A DNA stretch of 64,000 bases, taken from UBA6176 sp032119375 (GTDB taxonomy: Bacteria > Verrucomicrobiota > Verrucomicrobiia > Limisphaerales > UBA9464). Made by a program: the position numbers and the translations under genes. Below are positions 1 through 10,346 of the stretch, piece after piece. How positions within the stretch are numbered: the first letter of the stretch is position 1; each line of letters begins with the position of its first letter. The notes under the pieces are model-generated. The model saw nothing but the letters and a program-made list of their open reading frames with translations, was not told the DNA's origin and did not search any database. The stretch is taken from positions 1 to 64,000 of the forward strand of contig CAYSGH010000001.1 of the NCBI GenBank assembly GCA_964430505.1, in the 5' to 3' direction.

Positions 1-35
1 AGCCCTCGCCCTCGATGCCCTCAACTTTTGACCCC

Positions 36-443
36 TCAAAACAAAAGACCCTGGATGCCGAGGTGCTGGACATGCGAAAGCCCGCGCGGCCCGTGCAGAG
101 CCTGGCCCAAGGATTCACGCCGGAAGAACAAGCCACCTTGGGCATGAACCATGGCCAGCTCGTACTTCCACTCCACGGACCCAATCGTGAGCCCGACCGT
201 CGCCGAGATCTCCTGGGTCACCTGAGGACCCCGATGCAACAAGGACCGCGCGTATCCCGCGCTGGCCACGTAGGCGCTCAGGGGCTGCACCATCACGAAG
301 CCCAGCATCTTCAAGAACGACACGAGGTTGGACTTTCCTGCGCCGTTGGATCCGATCAGCACCGTCAGGGGTGTGAACTCGACTTCCGTCATCTGGCGGA
401 TCGACTTGTACCCATTGAGCGAAAGCCTCCTGAGCTGATCCAT
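36..443 (-). CDS. AAA family ATPase, truncated (N-terminal part only)
   Basis: The protein (about 135 residues) begins like RecF/OLD-type AAA ATPases: residues 1-20 form the first beta strand and a Walker A motif, GSNGAGKSN, follows near residue 28. It then stops at about one third of the usual 350-400 residues. The signature, Walker B and C-terminal regions are absent. A GGAGG site 6 bases upstream of the second of two adjacent ATG codons favours the start at 443; the first ATG (446) is possible. A +1 frame opens near the 3' end, so a frameshift is likely, but the window ends before this can be followed. ATP binding may remain; function is probably lost. It lies beside two other gene remnants. 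Confidence 0.55.
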   Translation of the reverse strand: MDQLRRLSLNGYKSIRQMTEVEFTPLTVLIGSNGAGKSNLVSFLKMLGFVMVQPLSAYVASAGYARSLLHRGPQVTQEISATVGLTIGSVEWKYELAMVHAQGGLFFRRESLGQALHGPRGLSHVQHLGIQGLLF

Positions 444-652
444 CATGAGCCTCCTTCCTTTGACGCCATCCCCCCAACGCGTGGCGGCCACAGGTCCTCC
501 TCCACCACGATGCATGGAGCGTCTCCACGGCCAGTCACGCAGCGAGTCCGGTCCAAACAAGATGGACGCGACGAGAACACCCACCTCCCGCCGAAACGCC
601 CCCTCGCCGCTCGGGGAGCGGCGGCGGAACCCCAAGACGCTGAGGTCCGGAG

Positions 653-757
653 GCCACCCAGCGCGACCCCCGCGACGCACAGGAGCGTGATCACCGACAC
701 GAAGTTCTTCTTCGGCCGGAGGTAACGGAGGGCAAGGCCCAGCTCGAACGGGAGTCG
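653..757 (-). pseudogene. LolC/LolE (FtsX-like) permease N-terminal fragment
   Basis: About 35 codons encode the characteristic start of a lipoprotein-releasing permease: a cytoplasmic leader with LALRYLRPK followed by the first hydrophobic segment NFVSVITLLCVAGVALGG. LolC/LolE proteins are about 400 residues and normally continue with the rest of transmembrane helix 1 and a large periplasmic domain. Here the homologous reading stops after the double glycine and the frame runs into unrelated sequence. The usual initiator ATG is replaced by CTG, with a GTG just upstream. The fragment is read as a degraded remnant, not as a working gene. Confidence 0.6.
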
Positions 758-847
758 CAGCACGCGGCCGCAGCGTAGGGCGTTCGCAGAAGGGAAGGCG
801 AGCCGCGAGAGGGCGCGCGGGTTGTCCCCTGTCACGGGATCAAGCCC

Positions 848-1044
848 ATGAAGGCCCGTAGCTTCCTCGACACCCACAGTCTGCTGTACGCCTACGACCT
901 CGATGGCCCGCGGAAGCGCTGGGTGGCGCTCCGGAGCATGGAGCCAGGATGGACCGCGCCTCTGGCGCCACGGAGTTGGTCACCGAGGACTTCCACCCGG
1001 GGCAGGACGACGACGGGGTGAGGGCCATCCATCCTTTTGCCTGA
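848..1044 (+). pseudogene. VapC-type PIN-domain toxin, internally deleted and frameshifted
   Basis: Frame one from ATG 848 gives MKARSFLDTHSLLYAYD, the typical opening of VapC PIN ribonucleases, with the first metal-binding aspartate at residue 8; the usual following Asn is His here. In another frame, from about 961 to the TGA at 1042-1044, the sequence reads ATELVTEDFHPGQ then DDGVRAIHPFA, which is the normal PIN C-terminal end. The roughly 70 middle residues are missing and the two halves are out of frame. It is therefore a dead toxin gene. No antitoxin gene is recognisable next to it. Confidence 0.65.
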
Positions 1045-1107
1045 GCCACTCGGCCGGACGCGGGAGGTTGGCCCACCGCCGGGGATGGGCGCGGGCTGGC
1101 GGCGATG

Positions 1108-2601
1108 TCAGGGACCGACAGGATGCGGCGGCGGAGCATCCATCAAGCGACGCCAAGCGTAGGCGCGCTCCCAATCCGCAGGCTGGGCGTGCTTGGGCTG
1201 GAACGTCGATGGGTCGAACAACGCGTCGAGTTGCTGGCGGGCCGACTCGTCAAACGCGGGGTGGGAAGGTGGGATGCGCGCGCCCACGGCGTTGCGCCAC
1301 GAAGCGAGGTTGCGCTGCATCCGCCGGGCGAGGCGCGGGCGACGCGAGGCGAGGTTGGTGGTCTCGCCGGGATCGAACGCGAGGTTGAAGAGTTCTAGGC
1401 GACCGTCCGCGAGGTGTTCGATGAGCTTCCAGTCGCCCTCGATGAGCGCGCCGGCCGGGCGTCCGCCCTGGTTGGTGTCATGCGGGAAGTGCCATGCGAG
1501 CCGTCGCCGGGGCAACGATCGCCCTCCTTGGAGCAGTGCCAGGAGGCTGGTGCCATCCAGGCCTTCGGGAGCCTTCAACCCGGCCGCCTCCATCAACGTG
1601 GGCACCCAGTCCACGTTCGACACCGGCACGTCGGACGTGCGGCCCGCCGGCACATGGCCGGGCCACCGCACAACCAACGGGATTCGGAGGCCGCCTTCAT
1701 AAAGGAAGCCCTTGCCCGCCCGGAACGGCCCGTTGTGCGTGACCCGTGGATGATGCAGCTCGGGCACGTGCAGCCCGCCATTGTCGGAGGTCAGGAGGAC
1801 CAGGGTGTCGTCGCGCAGCCCAAGGCGGTCGAGGGCGGCGAGCACGTCGCCTACGGCGGCGTCGAGCCGGGCGATGACGGCGGCATAGCCGGGCTCGAAG
1901 GCGGTGGAAAAGCGCGAGCGCTCCGCCGGGGTCGCGTCATAGGGGATGTGGGGCGCGTCATGCGCGACCATGAGGAAGAAGGGCCGGTGACGGTTCGCCT
2001 CCATGAAGCCGACGGCGGCCTGTGTCACGAAGCGTTCCCCCTTGCTCCCTTCACTGGCATCCGGCCGGGTGACGGGCCGACCTGGCTGGTAGGTGTCGAA
2101 TCCATGGTCCACAGGGAGGAGGCCAGGTCCGCCGAGGTGCCACTTGCCGACGAGGCCACAGGTCCATCCTTGCTCGCGAAGACGACGTGCCAGGGTGACG
2201 TGGCCGGGGTCGAGCCCAGGGGGGAGGGTGGGTTGAAGGAGAGGTTGCGAGGGATGGTTGCCGCGGCCGGGGAGGAAGCTGGTGATGCCGGTTCGAGCAG
2301 GGACCTTTCCCGTGAGGAGGGCGGCACGCGAGGCGGAGCAAATGGGTTGGGCGCAGTATGCGCGCGTGAGGCGGATGCCCTCGGAGGCCATGCGGTCGAT
2401 GTGGGGCGTGGCATGGTCTGCCCGGCCGTAGCATCCCAGGTCGTGGATGCCCAAGTCGTCGGCGAGGATGAGGACGATGTTGGGGATGCGTCCGCCAGTG
2501 GCGCCGAGGGCGTGGGTGGCAGGCAAGGCCATCCACGCGAGGATGAGGGCAAGCACCCAGCCCGGCAGCATGGGTTGCGCGTGCATGGCTTGGGGCTTCA
2601 C
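1108..2601 (-). CDS. Secreted type I sulfatase
   Basis: A 497-residue sulfatase. Residues 1-33 form a signal peptide, probably started at Met1 or Met6. The metal-binding PNIVLILADDL segment lies at residues 40-50 and the formylglycine motif C-S-A-S-R at 88-92, with Cys88 the residue to be converted by a formylglycine-generating enzyme. Later blocks (VGKWHLGG, TSDNGG, GPFRAGKG) match the alkaline-phosphatase-like fold. It should hydrolyse sulfate esters of polysaccharides or other substrates outside the cytoplasm; the substrate is not predictable. Its ATG overlaps the stop of the upstream LysR gene by four bases (ATGA), so the two are probably one transcript. No formylglycine-generating enzyme is visible in the window. 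Confidence 0.9.
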   Translation of the reverse strand: MKPQAMHAQPMLPGWVLALILAWMALPATHALGATGGRIPNIVLILADDLGIHDLGCYGRADHATPHIDRMASEGIRLTRAYCAQPICSASRAALLTGKVPARTGITSFLPGRGNHPSQPLLQPTLPPGLDPGHVTLARRLREQGWTCGLVGKWHLGGPGLLPVDHGFDTYQPGRPVTRPDASEGSKGERFVTQAAVGFMEANRHRPFFLMVAHDAPHIPYDATPAERSRFSTAFEPGYAAVIARLDAAVGDVLAALDRLGLRDDTLVLLTSDNGGLHVPELHHPRVTHNGPFRAGKGFLYEGGLRIPLVVRWPGHVPAGRTSDVPVSNVDWVPTLMEAAGLKAPEGLDGTSLLALLQGGRSLPRRRLAWHFPHDTNQGGRPAGALIEGDWKLIEHLADGRLELFNLAFDPGETTNLASRRPRLARRMQRNLASWRNAVGARIPPSHPAFDESARQQLDALFDPSTFQPKHAQPADWERAYAWRRLMDAPPPHPVGP

Positions 2602-3491
2602 GACGCAGGATGGGTCTGGCCGGCCAGCAGGACGATGAACCGGTTCATGGCGGGCGAAAGCACCTTGTCCGCCCGATGGATGACGGCAAGGGGGCGTTCG
2701 AGGGTGGCTCCAGCCAGCGGCAAGGCCGCGAGGCTTTGTCGGGCAACCTCCTGGGCCACGGATCCCTCTGGCACAATGGACACCCCCGCCTCGACTTCCA
2801 CGGCGCGCTTCACGGTCTCGATGTTGTCGAACTCCATGACCGTCCGGACCGCGACGCCGCGCTCGCGCAGGAAGCGGTCGATCGCCTTGCGCGTGGGGAT
2901 GTCGGGCTCGAAGGCGATGAAACGCTGGCCCTCGAGCCGTTCCACGGGAAGGGGGCGGATGGACGCCAAGGGATGAGACGGCGGCATGATGACGACCATG
3001 GACTCGGTGCGAAGGGGCACGATGGCGAGCCGCGCGTCACGCGTGGGGCACGCGACGAGCCCGAGGTCGGCGTTGTTGGCGAGCACGTCCTCATAGACCT
3101 CGTTGGCACGGCGATATTCCACGTGGACGTGGATGGTGGGGAACGCCTTGAGGAAGCGCTTGAGGTAGGGGGGGAGGTCGTGGAGCCCGATGGAATAGAT
3201 CGTGGCGACACGGATGGATCCGGCCGCGACGCCCTTGGATTCCTCGAGCCGGACCCGCAGGGCGGCGAAGGACTGCACCATCGCCTTGGCGTGCTCGTAG
3301 AGGATCTCGCCCTCGCGGGTGAGGCGGAACTTCTTCTTGGAACGCTCGATGAGGAGGCAGTGGAGCTGGCGTTCGAGCGAGGAGACCTGCTGGGACACAG
3401 CCGACTGCGTCACGCCATTGGCCTTTGCCGCCTGCGTGAAGCTCTCGGTCTCGGCGAGGTCGCAGAACACCTTGAAGCCCTCGATGTGCAT
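2598..3491 (-). CDS. LysR family transcriptional regulator
   Basis: A 297-residue LysR regulator. The N-terminal winged helix-turn-helix covers residues 1-60 (FTQAAKANGVTQSAVSQQV is the recognition region), followed by a periplasmic-binding-like effector domain of CysB/CbbR type (residues 90-290). The start chosen, MHIEGF at 3491, fits the family; an in-frame ATG seven codons upstream is possible. LysR genes are often divergent from their targets, but this one runs in the same direction as the sulfatase and shares its ATGA junction. Sulfate- or carbon-responsive control of the sulfatase is a reasonable inference; the effector is unknown. Confidence 0.9.
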   Translation of the reverse strand: MHIEGFKVFCDLAETESFTQAAKANGVTQSAVSQQVSSLERQLHCLLIERSKKKFRLTREGEILYEHAKAMVQSFAALRVRLEESKGVAAGSIRVATIYSIGLHDLPPYLKRFLKAFPTIHVHVEYRRANEVYEDVLANNADLGLVACPTRDARLAIVPLRTESMVVIMPPSHPLASIRPLPVERLEGQRFIAFEPDIPTRKAIDRFLRERGVAVRTVMEFDNIETVKRAVEVEAGVSIVPEGSVAQEVARQSLAALPLAGATLERPLAVIHRADKVLSPAMNRFIVLLAGQTHPAS

Positions 3492-3617
3492 GCCGGCCCC
3501 ATCAGGCAACAAGACGCGCGGGAAGGAAAGGAGTCGCTGGACATGGGGCGTGACGCGAGGGGCGGGGGGCGAGGAGCGGGCGTTCAGGGGAGGCGAGCGG
3601 GAACGGGAAAGAGAAAA

Positions 3618-3641
3618 GGGGCGCGGCCGTGGCCGCGCCCC
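3618..3641 (-). terminator. Rho-independent terminator of groES-groL
   Basis: A perfect 11-base-pair inverted repeat (GGGGCGCGGCC with its complement, two bases between the arms) lies 45 bases past the groL stop. On the minus strand it is followed directly by TTTTCTC. It separates the chaperonin genes from the downstream LysR gene. Confidence 0.85.
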
Positions 3642-3685
3642 AAGCTGTCCGGCCCCAAGGCCGGGCCGTGAATGGAGGGCTGGAC

Positions 3686-5317
<1,632 letters not shown>

Positions 5318-5357
5318 GAGTAATTGGGAGTTGAACGTGGATGGTTAAGGGGTGGTG

Positions 5358-5651
5358 TTAGACAACGATGGCGAGGATGTCGTCCGCGTTGAGGAGCTTG
5401 TACTCCTTGCCGTCGATCTTGATCTCGGTGCCGCCGTACTTCGAGATGAGCACGCGGTCGCCGACCTTCACCTCGAAGGGCTGGACCTTGCCGTCGTCGT
5501 CCTTCTTGCCGGTCCCGAGGGCGCGCACGACGCCTTCGGTGGGCTTCTCCTTGGCGGAATCCGGGATGATGATGCCGCCCTTCTTGGTCTCCTTCTCCTC
5601 GACCGGCTCGACGAGCACGCGATCACCGAGGGGTTTCACATTCAGTGCCAT
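5358..5651 (-). CDS. groES: Co-chaperonin GroES
   Basis: A 97-residue co-chaperonin that caps the GroEL ring. It shows the GroES beginning (VKPLGDRVLVEPVE), the mobile-loop region around KKGGIIIPDSAKEKP, and the roof/C-terminal YGGTEIKIDGKEY block. Length is standard. It is the first gene of the groES-groL unit and lies 119 bases downstream of dnaK on the same strand, so the three chaperone genes form one stress-protein block. Confidence 0.98.
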   Translation of the reverse strand: MALNVKPLGDRVLVEPVEEKETKKGGIIIPDSAKEKPTEGVVRALGTGKKDDDGKVQPFEVKVGDRVLISKYGGTEIKIDGKEYKLLNADDILAIVV

Positions 5652-5770
5652 AACTTTTCTGCGATTGGTTCTGTTCTCTTCGTTGCTTACCGAGTCGTCT
5701 CCCGGCGCACTCGCGCTCGGGAAAATCCCGCCGCCACGCCAGCCATGGGCCGCGCGACGGCGCGAAAGCT

Positions 5771-7708
5771 TCAGGAGGTCTTCTTGCCGTCGTCCACGAC
5801 CTCCGCGTCGATGATGGTGGGATCCTCCTTGCTGCCGGGCTTGCCCGCGCCGCCGGCCGCCGTCTCCGGGCCGGCGCCGCCCGGGGCCCCCGCCGCCGGA
5901 CCGCCCTTGGCGTACAGCTCCTGCCCGGCCGCCTGCATCACCTCGTTGAGCTTGTCCACGGCCGACCGGATGGCCGCCGTGTCGCTGCCCTTGAGTGCGT
6001 CGCGCACGGAGGAGACCGCGTCATCGATCTTGGGCTTGGCCGCGCCGAGCTTGTCGGCGTTCTCCGTCGCGAACTTGCCGGCGCGGTAGGCCACGTTGTC
6101 CGCCTCGTTGCGCAGCTCCACCTCCTCGCGGCGCGTGCGGTCCTCGTCCGCGTGGGACTCGGCGTCCTTGCGCATGCGCTCGACCTCGTCCTTGGAGAGG
6201 CCGGAGGAAGCGGTGATGACAATCTTCTGGCTCTTGCCCGTGCCCAGATCCTTGGCCGTGACCTCGAGGATGCCGTTGGCGTCGATGTTGAACGTCACCT
6301 CGATCTGGGGGACGCCGCGGGGCGCAGGAGGGAGGTCCCGCAGCTCGAAGCGGCCCAAGGACTTGTTGTCGCGGCAGAACTGGCGCTCGCCTTGGAGCAC
6401 GTGCACGTCCACGCCCGGCTGATTGTCGCTGGCCGTCGAGAAAATCTCGGACTTCTTCGTGGGGATCGTGGTATTGCGCTCGATCAGCTTGGTGAAGACG
6501 CCGCCCAGGGTCTCGATGCCCAGCGACAGCGGCGTGACGTCGAGGAGCAGAACATCCTTCACCTCGCCCTTGAGCACGCCACCCTGGATGCCGGCGCCGA
6601 TGGCCACCACCTCGTCCGGGTTGACGCCCTGGTGGGGGGGCTTGCTGACGAGGGTGCGGGCAGTCTCGACGACGCGGGGCATGCGGGTCATGCCGCCGAC
6701 GAGCACGAGCTCGTCCACTTGGTCCGCCGTGAGGCCGGCGTCCTTGAGGCACGCCTTGGTGGGGGTCACCGTGCGCTCGAACAAGCGGTCGCAAAGCTGC
6801 TCCATCTTGGCCCGGGACAACCGGGTCTGGATGTGCTTGGGCCCCGAGGCATCGGCGGTGATGAAGGGCAGGTTGATGTCGTACTGCTGGGCGGAGCTGA
6901 GCGCGATCTTGGCCTTCTCGCCCTCCTCCTTGATGCGTTGCAACGCATCCGGCTGCTTGCGCAGGTCGATGCCGCTATCGCGGCGGAACTCGTCCAGGAG
7001 CCAATCCATGATGGCGTTGTCCCAGTCGTCGCCGCCGAGGTGCGTGTCGCCGTTGGTGGCCTTCACCTCGAAGACGCCGTCGCCGATCTCCAGCACGGAG
7101 ATGTCGAAGGTGCCGCCGCCGAGGTCATAGACGGCGATCTTCTCGTCCTTCTTCTTGTCGAGGCCGTAGGCAAGGGATGCGGCGGTGGGCTCGTTGATGA
7201 TGCGCAGGACCTCGAGACCCGCGATCTTCCCGGCGTCCTTCGTTGCCTGGCGCTGGGAATCGTTGAAGTAGGCGGGGACGGTGATGACGGCCTGAGTGAT
7301 CGTCTCGCCCAGCCGGACCTCGGCGTCGGACTTGAGCTTGGCGAGGATCATCGCGGAAATCTCGGGCGGGCTGAACTGCTTGGGCTTGCCCTCGACCTCG
7401 ACCTCGACCCAGGCGTCGCCGTTGGGGGCCTTGACCACCTTGTATGGCACGCGCTTCACCTCCTCCTGGACCTCGTCGAACTTCCGGCCCATGAACCGCT
7501 TGATCGAGTAGATCGTGTTGCGGGGGTTGGTGACGCCTTGGCGCTTGGCGGCGTCGCCCACCAATCGCTCCCCGGACTTCGCAAACGCCACGATCGATGG
7601 CGTGGTGCGCTTGCCCTCCGAGTTCTCCAGGACCATCGGCTCCCCGCCTTCCATCACGGCCATGCAGGAGTTCGTCGTGCCCAAGTCGATTCCAAGAACC
7701 TTTGCCAT
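5771..7708 (-). CDS. dnaK: Chaperone protein DnaK (Hsp70)
   Basis: A 645-residue Hsp70. The N-terminal ATPase domain begins MAKVLGIDLGTTNS, with the phosphate-binding loop at residues 8-14 and AVYDLGGGTFDISVLE near residue 195. The substrate-binding domain starts around residue 390 (LLLDVTPLSLGIET). The helical lid ends in a Gly/Ala/Pro-rich linker and an acidic IDAEVVDDGKK tail. The start at 7708 (MAKVLG) matches the family better than an in-frame upstream ATG. groES follows on the same strand. grpE and dnaJ are not in the window. Confidence 0.98.
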   Translation of the reverse strand: MAKVLGIDLGTTNSCMAVMEGGEPMVLENSEGKRTTPSIVAFAKSGERLVGDAAKRQGVTNPRNTIYSIKRFMGRKFDEVQEEVKRVPYKVVKAPNGDAWVEVEVEGKPKQFSPPEISAMILAKLKSDAEVRLGETITQAVITVPAYFNDSQRQATKDAGKIAGLEVLRIINEPTAASLAYGLDKKKDEKIAVYDLGGGTFDISVLEIGDGVFEVKATNGDTHLGGDDWDNAIMDWLLDEFRRDSGIDLRKQPDALQRIKEEGEKAKIALSSAQQYDINLPFITADASGPKHIQTRLSRAKMEQLCDRLFERTVTPTKACLKDAGLTADQVDELVLVGGMTRMPRVVETARTLVSKPPHQGVNPDEVVAIGAGIQGGVLKGEVKDVLLLDVTPLSLGIETLGGVFTKLIERNTTIPTKKSEIFSTASDNQPGVDVHVLQGERQFCRDNKSLGRFELRDLPPAPRGVPQIEVTFNIDANGILEVTAKDLGTGKSQKIVITASSGLSKDEVERMRKDAESHADEDRTRREEVELRNEADNVAYRAGKFATENADKLGAAKPKIDDAVSSVRDALKGSDTAAIRSAVDKLNEVMQAAGQELYAKGGPAAGAPGGAGPETAAGGAGKPGSKEDPTIIDAEVVDDGKKTS

Positions 7709-8117
7709 AAATTCCGTCGCTCCGTTTGTCGCCACCCTGTCTGCAAGCCGGATGCCGCCAAGGGGCCATGGTCATGGCACCCGGCATTTTCGGGCGATTC
7801 CGGCCTGTTTCCGCGCGTTTTTTCCCATGGGCGGCCGATTGCGTCCCGCGTGGAACCCGCCCTTGAGGGCCATGCACGGGACACAATGTCACCCGGCCTG
7901 CGGGACTCTCGCGCCGAGATGTCTCTCCAAGACGGCCTCCACGCGGTTTCCGACCAACACCGGGCCGAAGCCGTTCGTTCATGGTCGTGCCAAGCCATCC
8001 CGTCGAGGCCCTCGGCTCACCCGCGTTGGCGTGGGACGCAGGGCGACACAAGCCCTCCAACTATCCCGTTGACCCCCAACGACAACGCATGGAGCGTGAC
8101 GAAGTCCATCCGGACAT
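7709..8117. other. Intergenic region between dnaK and tmRNA genes
   Basis: A 409-base divergent gap that must hold the dnaK promoter (minus strand) and the tmRNA promoter (plus strand). I see no convincing coding frame, no CIRCE element and no well-spaced sigma-70 or heat-shock promoter. Nothing specific can be named in it. Confidence 0.5.
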
Positions 8118-8468
8118 GGGGGCGTACTGGTTTCGACCTGGAAAACCCGTCCGGGGCGGCATGCCGAGGATGGTTCGTTGGCCTCGTAAATCACCGGACC
8201 AAAACATAACTGCTAACGAAGAGTTGGCTCTCGCGGCCTAAGGCCGTGACGTTCGTCCTGTGACGCCCGCTGGCGGGAACGAACGCAGACAGCGGGATGG
8301 GTTTCGTGCGGAGTTCGCGCGCACGGGGCCGACATTTTCATGCGAGCTGGGCAACGCGGGTGGTCGGCCGACCCTCACCGCGAAGCCGAGAACCAAGTCG
8401 GCCTAAGCATGTAGTCACTCCGGGTTGGCTTGCCAGGGACGGGGGTTCAACTCCCCCCGCCTCCACCA
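8118..8468 (+). ncRNA. ssrA: Transfer-messenger RNA (tmRNA), one-piece
   Basis: This RNA rescues stalled ribosomes and tags the unfinished protein for degradation. The 5' end GGGGGCG pairs with CGCCTCC at 8458-8464 to make a 7-base-pair acceptor stem, followed by discriminator A and an encoded CCA (8466-8468). The D-like segment is TACTGGTTTCGACCTGG. The T arm is a perfect five-base-pair GGGGG/CCCCC stem with loop TTCAACT (8441-8457). The message part begins at GCT 8212 and reads ANEELALAA before TAA at 8239-8241, with CATAACT just ahead of the resume codon. Length (351 nt) and the LALAA tag end are typical of the family. Confidence 0.97.
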
Positions 8469-8743
8469 CCTTTTGCTGGGGGTTTGGGTTGGCGTGGGCA
8501 GGGCGATTCGTTTTCCCACAAAAATCCCCCTCGCAGCTCCCCAACCCTGGCTCCCCGTCGGCCGGGCCTGTTGCCACCACAAGGGATCCTTGCAGCCCGA
8601 GGCCTCCCGACGACGGGAGCCAGTCCCCCCGGCGAGGCACGTCCACGATGGGATGGGACACGAGGGCTCCGCCTCCGAGCTTGGGGTTGGACCTGTTGGG
8701 GTTCGACCTTGCACTGGGGCCGTGGCTTCGGGAGCCTCGACTC

Positions 8744-10060
8744 ATGTTCCGGCTTCACCTGCTTTTCCTGGCGGGGTGCGCCTGCTTCGCGCGGCCTGTC
8801 TTGGAGGACCCCGTGGTGGGATCGCCACCCCTGCGCCTTTCGTTGGAGGAAACAAGGGCCCGGGCGGCACAAGGCGACCCCAAGGCCCAATACGAGCTGG
8901 GCCTGCGTTACTTTGTCGGCAACGGGGTTTCCAAGGACGACCGCGAGGCGGTGACCTGGTATCGGAAGGCGGCCGAGCAAGGGCTCGCACCCGCGCAGAA
9001 CAGCCTCGGGTGGATGCACGCCCATGGCCAAGGCGTTGCCCAGGATGTGACGGAGGCCGAGCGGTGGTGGCGCAAGGATGCGGAACGAGGATCCGCCCTG
9101 TCGCAGTTCAGCCTGGGCCTCCTTCATGCCCAAGGCCATGGCATGCCCGGCGACCTCACGGAGGCGGCGCGTTGGCATCGCAAGGCCGCAGAGCAAGGGT
9201 TCGCGCCGGCGCAATTCCGGCTCGGTAGCCATTACGCCGACGGCCTGGGCGTCCCGCAGGACGACATCGAGGCGGTGCATTGGTATCGGCTGGACGCCGA
9301 GCGTGGAGGCGTCGGTTCGCAGGTGATCCTCGGGCTCCGCTACGCCATCGGCCACGGCGTTGCCAGGGACGACGCCGAGGCCGCTCGTTGGTTTTCGAGG
9401 GCGGCCGAGCACGGCGATGCGCTGGCGCAGTCCAACCTGGCATTCCTGTTTTCGGACGGCGCGGGCGTTGACCGTGACGACGCAGCGGCAGCCCAGTGGT
9501 TCCGGAGGGCGGCGGAGCAGGGATTCGCGCCCGCCCAGTTCATGATGGGCATTCATTACGCCGAGGGGCGGGGCGTTCCGAAGGACCCCATCGAGGCCTC
9601 GCGGTGGCACCGCAAGTCCATGGAACGAGCCACCTCCAAGGCAAGCCCCCGTCCCGATGACATGTCCGCGAGGCTCTCGGGCGTGTTCGCGACCGACCCC
9701 ATGGACTTGGAATGGCTCGTGAACGCCGCCGAGCAGGGCAGCCCCACGGCGCAGACAAGCCTTGCATTCAAGTATTCCGACGGCGCGGGCGTTCGACAGG
9801 ATGATGCCGAGGCTGCCCGTTGGTTCACCAGGGCCGCCGAACAAGGGTTCGCCGCCGCCCAACTCATGCTCGGCATGAAGTACGCCAACGGGAACGGCGT
9901 CCCGAGGAACGACGTCCTGGCCTATCAGTGGCTCCTCATCTCGGGCGTCCAGGACGAGACCGTCCGGCGCATCGTCGGCGACGTCGAGAAACGCCTCACC
10001 ACGGAGCAACGCATGACAGCCCAGGAGCGCGCCAAGGCCTTCAGGGCGGCCCGCCCCTGA
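8744..10060 (+). CDS. Sel1-repeat lipoprotein
   Basis: A 438-residue protein. Residues 1-12 form a short lipoprotein signal with lipobox LAGC (Cys12). From about residue 45 it is made of nine Sel1-like repeats of 36 residues with the pattern AQ-x-x-LG-x-x-Y-x-x-G-x-GV-x-x-D-x-x-EA-x-x-W-x-x-x-AAE. One degenerate unit lies between the seventh and eighth (around RATSKASPRPDDMSARL). Sel1 repeats form alpha-solenoid scaffolds for protein contacts, often in the envelope or in signalling. The ATG at 8744 is chosen because it begins the signal peptide; the frame is open upstream as far as the tmRNA. The binding partner is unknown. Confidence 0.88.
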   Translation: MFRLHLLFLAGCACFARPVLEDPVVGSPPLRLSLEETRARAAQGDPKAQYELGLRYFVGNGVSKDDREAVTWYRKAAEQGLAPAQNSLGWMHAHGQGVAQDVTEAERWWRKDAERGSALSQFSLGLLHAQGHGMPGDLTEAARWHRKAAEQGFAPAQFRLGSHYADGLGVPQDDIEAVHWYRLDAERGGVGSQVILGLRYAIGHGVARDDAEAARWFSRAAEHGDALAQSNLAFLFSDGAGVDRDDAAAAQWFRRAAEQGFAPAQFMMGIHYAEGRGVPKDPIEASRWHRKSMERATSKASPRPDDMSARLSGVFATDPMDLEWLVNAAEQGSPTAQTSLAFKYSDGAGVRQDDAEAARWFTRAAEQGFAAAQLMLGMKYANGNGVPRNDVLAYQWLLISGVQDETVRRIVGDVEKRLTTEQRMTAQERAKAFRAARP

Positions 10061-10346
10061 TCGGCAACGGGCCCCTCCATCGACACACCGTTCGGCCCGT
10101 GGACCTGGCCACGGCAATGCCTTGGCGGGAACGCCCGGCCGAGTGCCTCCGCAAGTTGCTGCTCGTTGACCTTGCCCGCCTCGGCCGCATCCCAGTCCGC
10201 CGAAGACGAACGTGCGAAGGCCCGCAGCTCCGCCGCAGCGTCGGGATGGAATCGGGTGGCGGCGGCATCGTGCTGCCGAGCGGCAAGGCGCGGGCGCCCG
10301 GTGTTTGGCGGGAGACGCCATTCGGGCCCAGGGCATGGTGGAAGCG

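Noticed and set aside
5652..5770. Possible CIRCE operator upstream of groES
   Set aside because: Only a single GAGTGC-like half is seen; the second half and nine-base spacing are absent.
8441..8468. A tRNA-like T arm and CCA end
   Set aside because: It belongs to the tmRNA; no separate tRNA body exists upstream.
8118..8800. Genomic island integrated at the tmRNA 3' end
   Set aside because: No integrase and no direct repeat of the tmRNA 3' end found in the window.
8870..9960. Tandem DNA repeat array
   Set aside because: The periodicity is 108 bases at the protein level from Sel1 repeats; the DNA copies are too divergent for a repeat array or CRISPR.
10061..10346. Possible small gene on the minus strand
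   Set aside because: A frame is open but has no convincing start, Shine-Dalgarno site or similarity.
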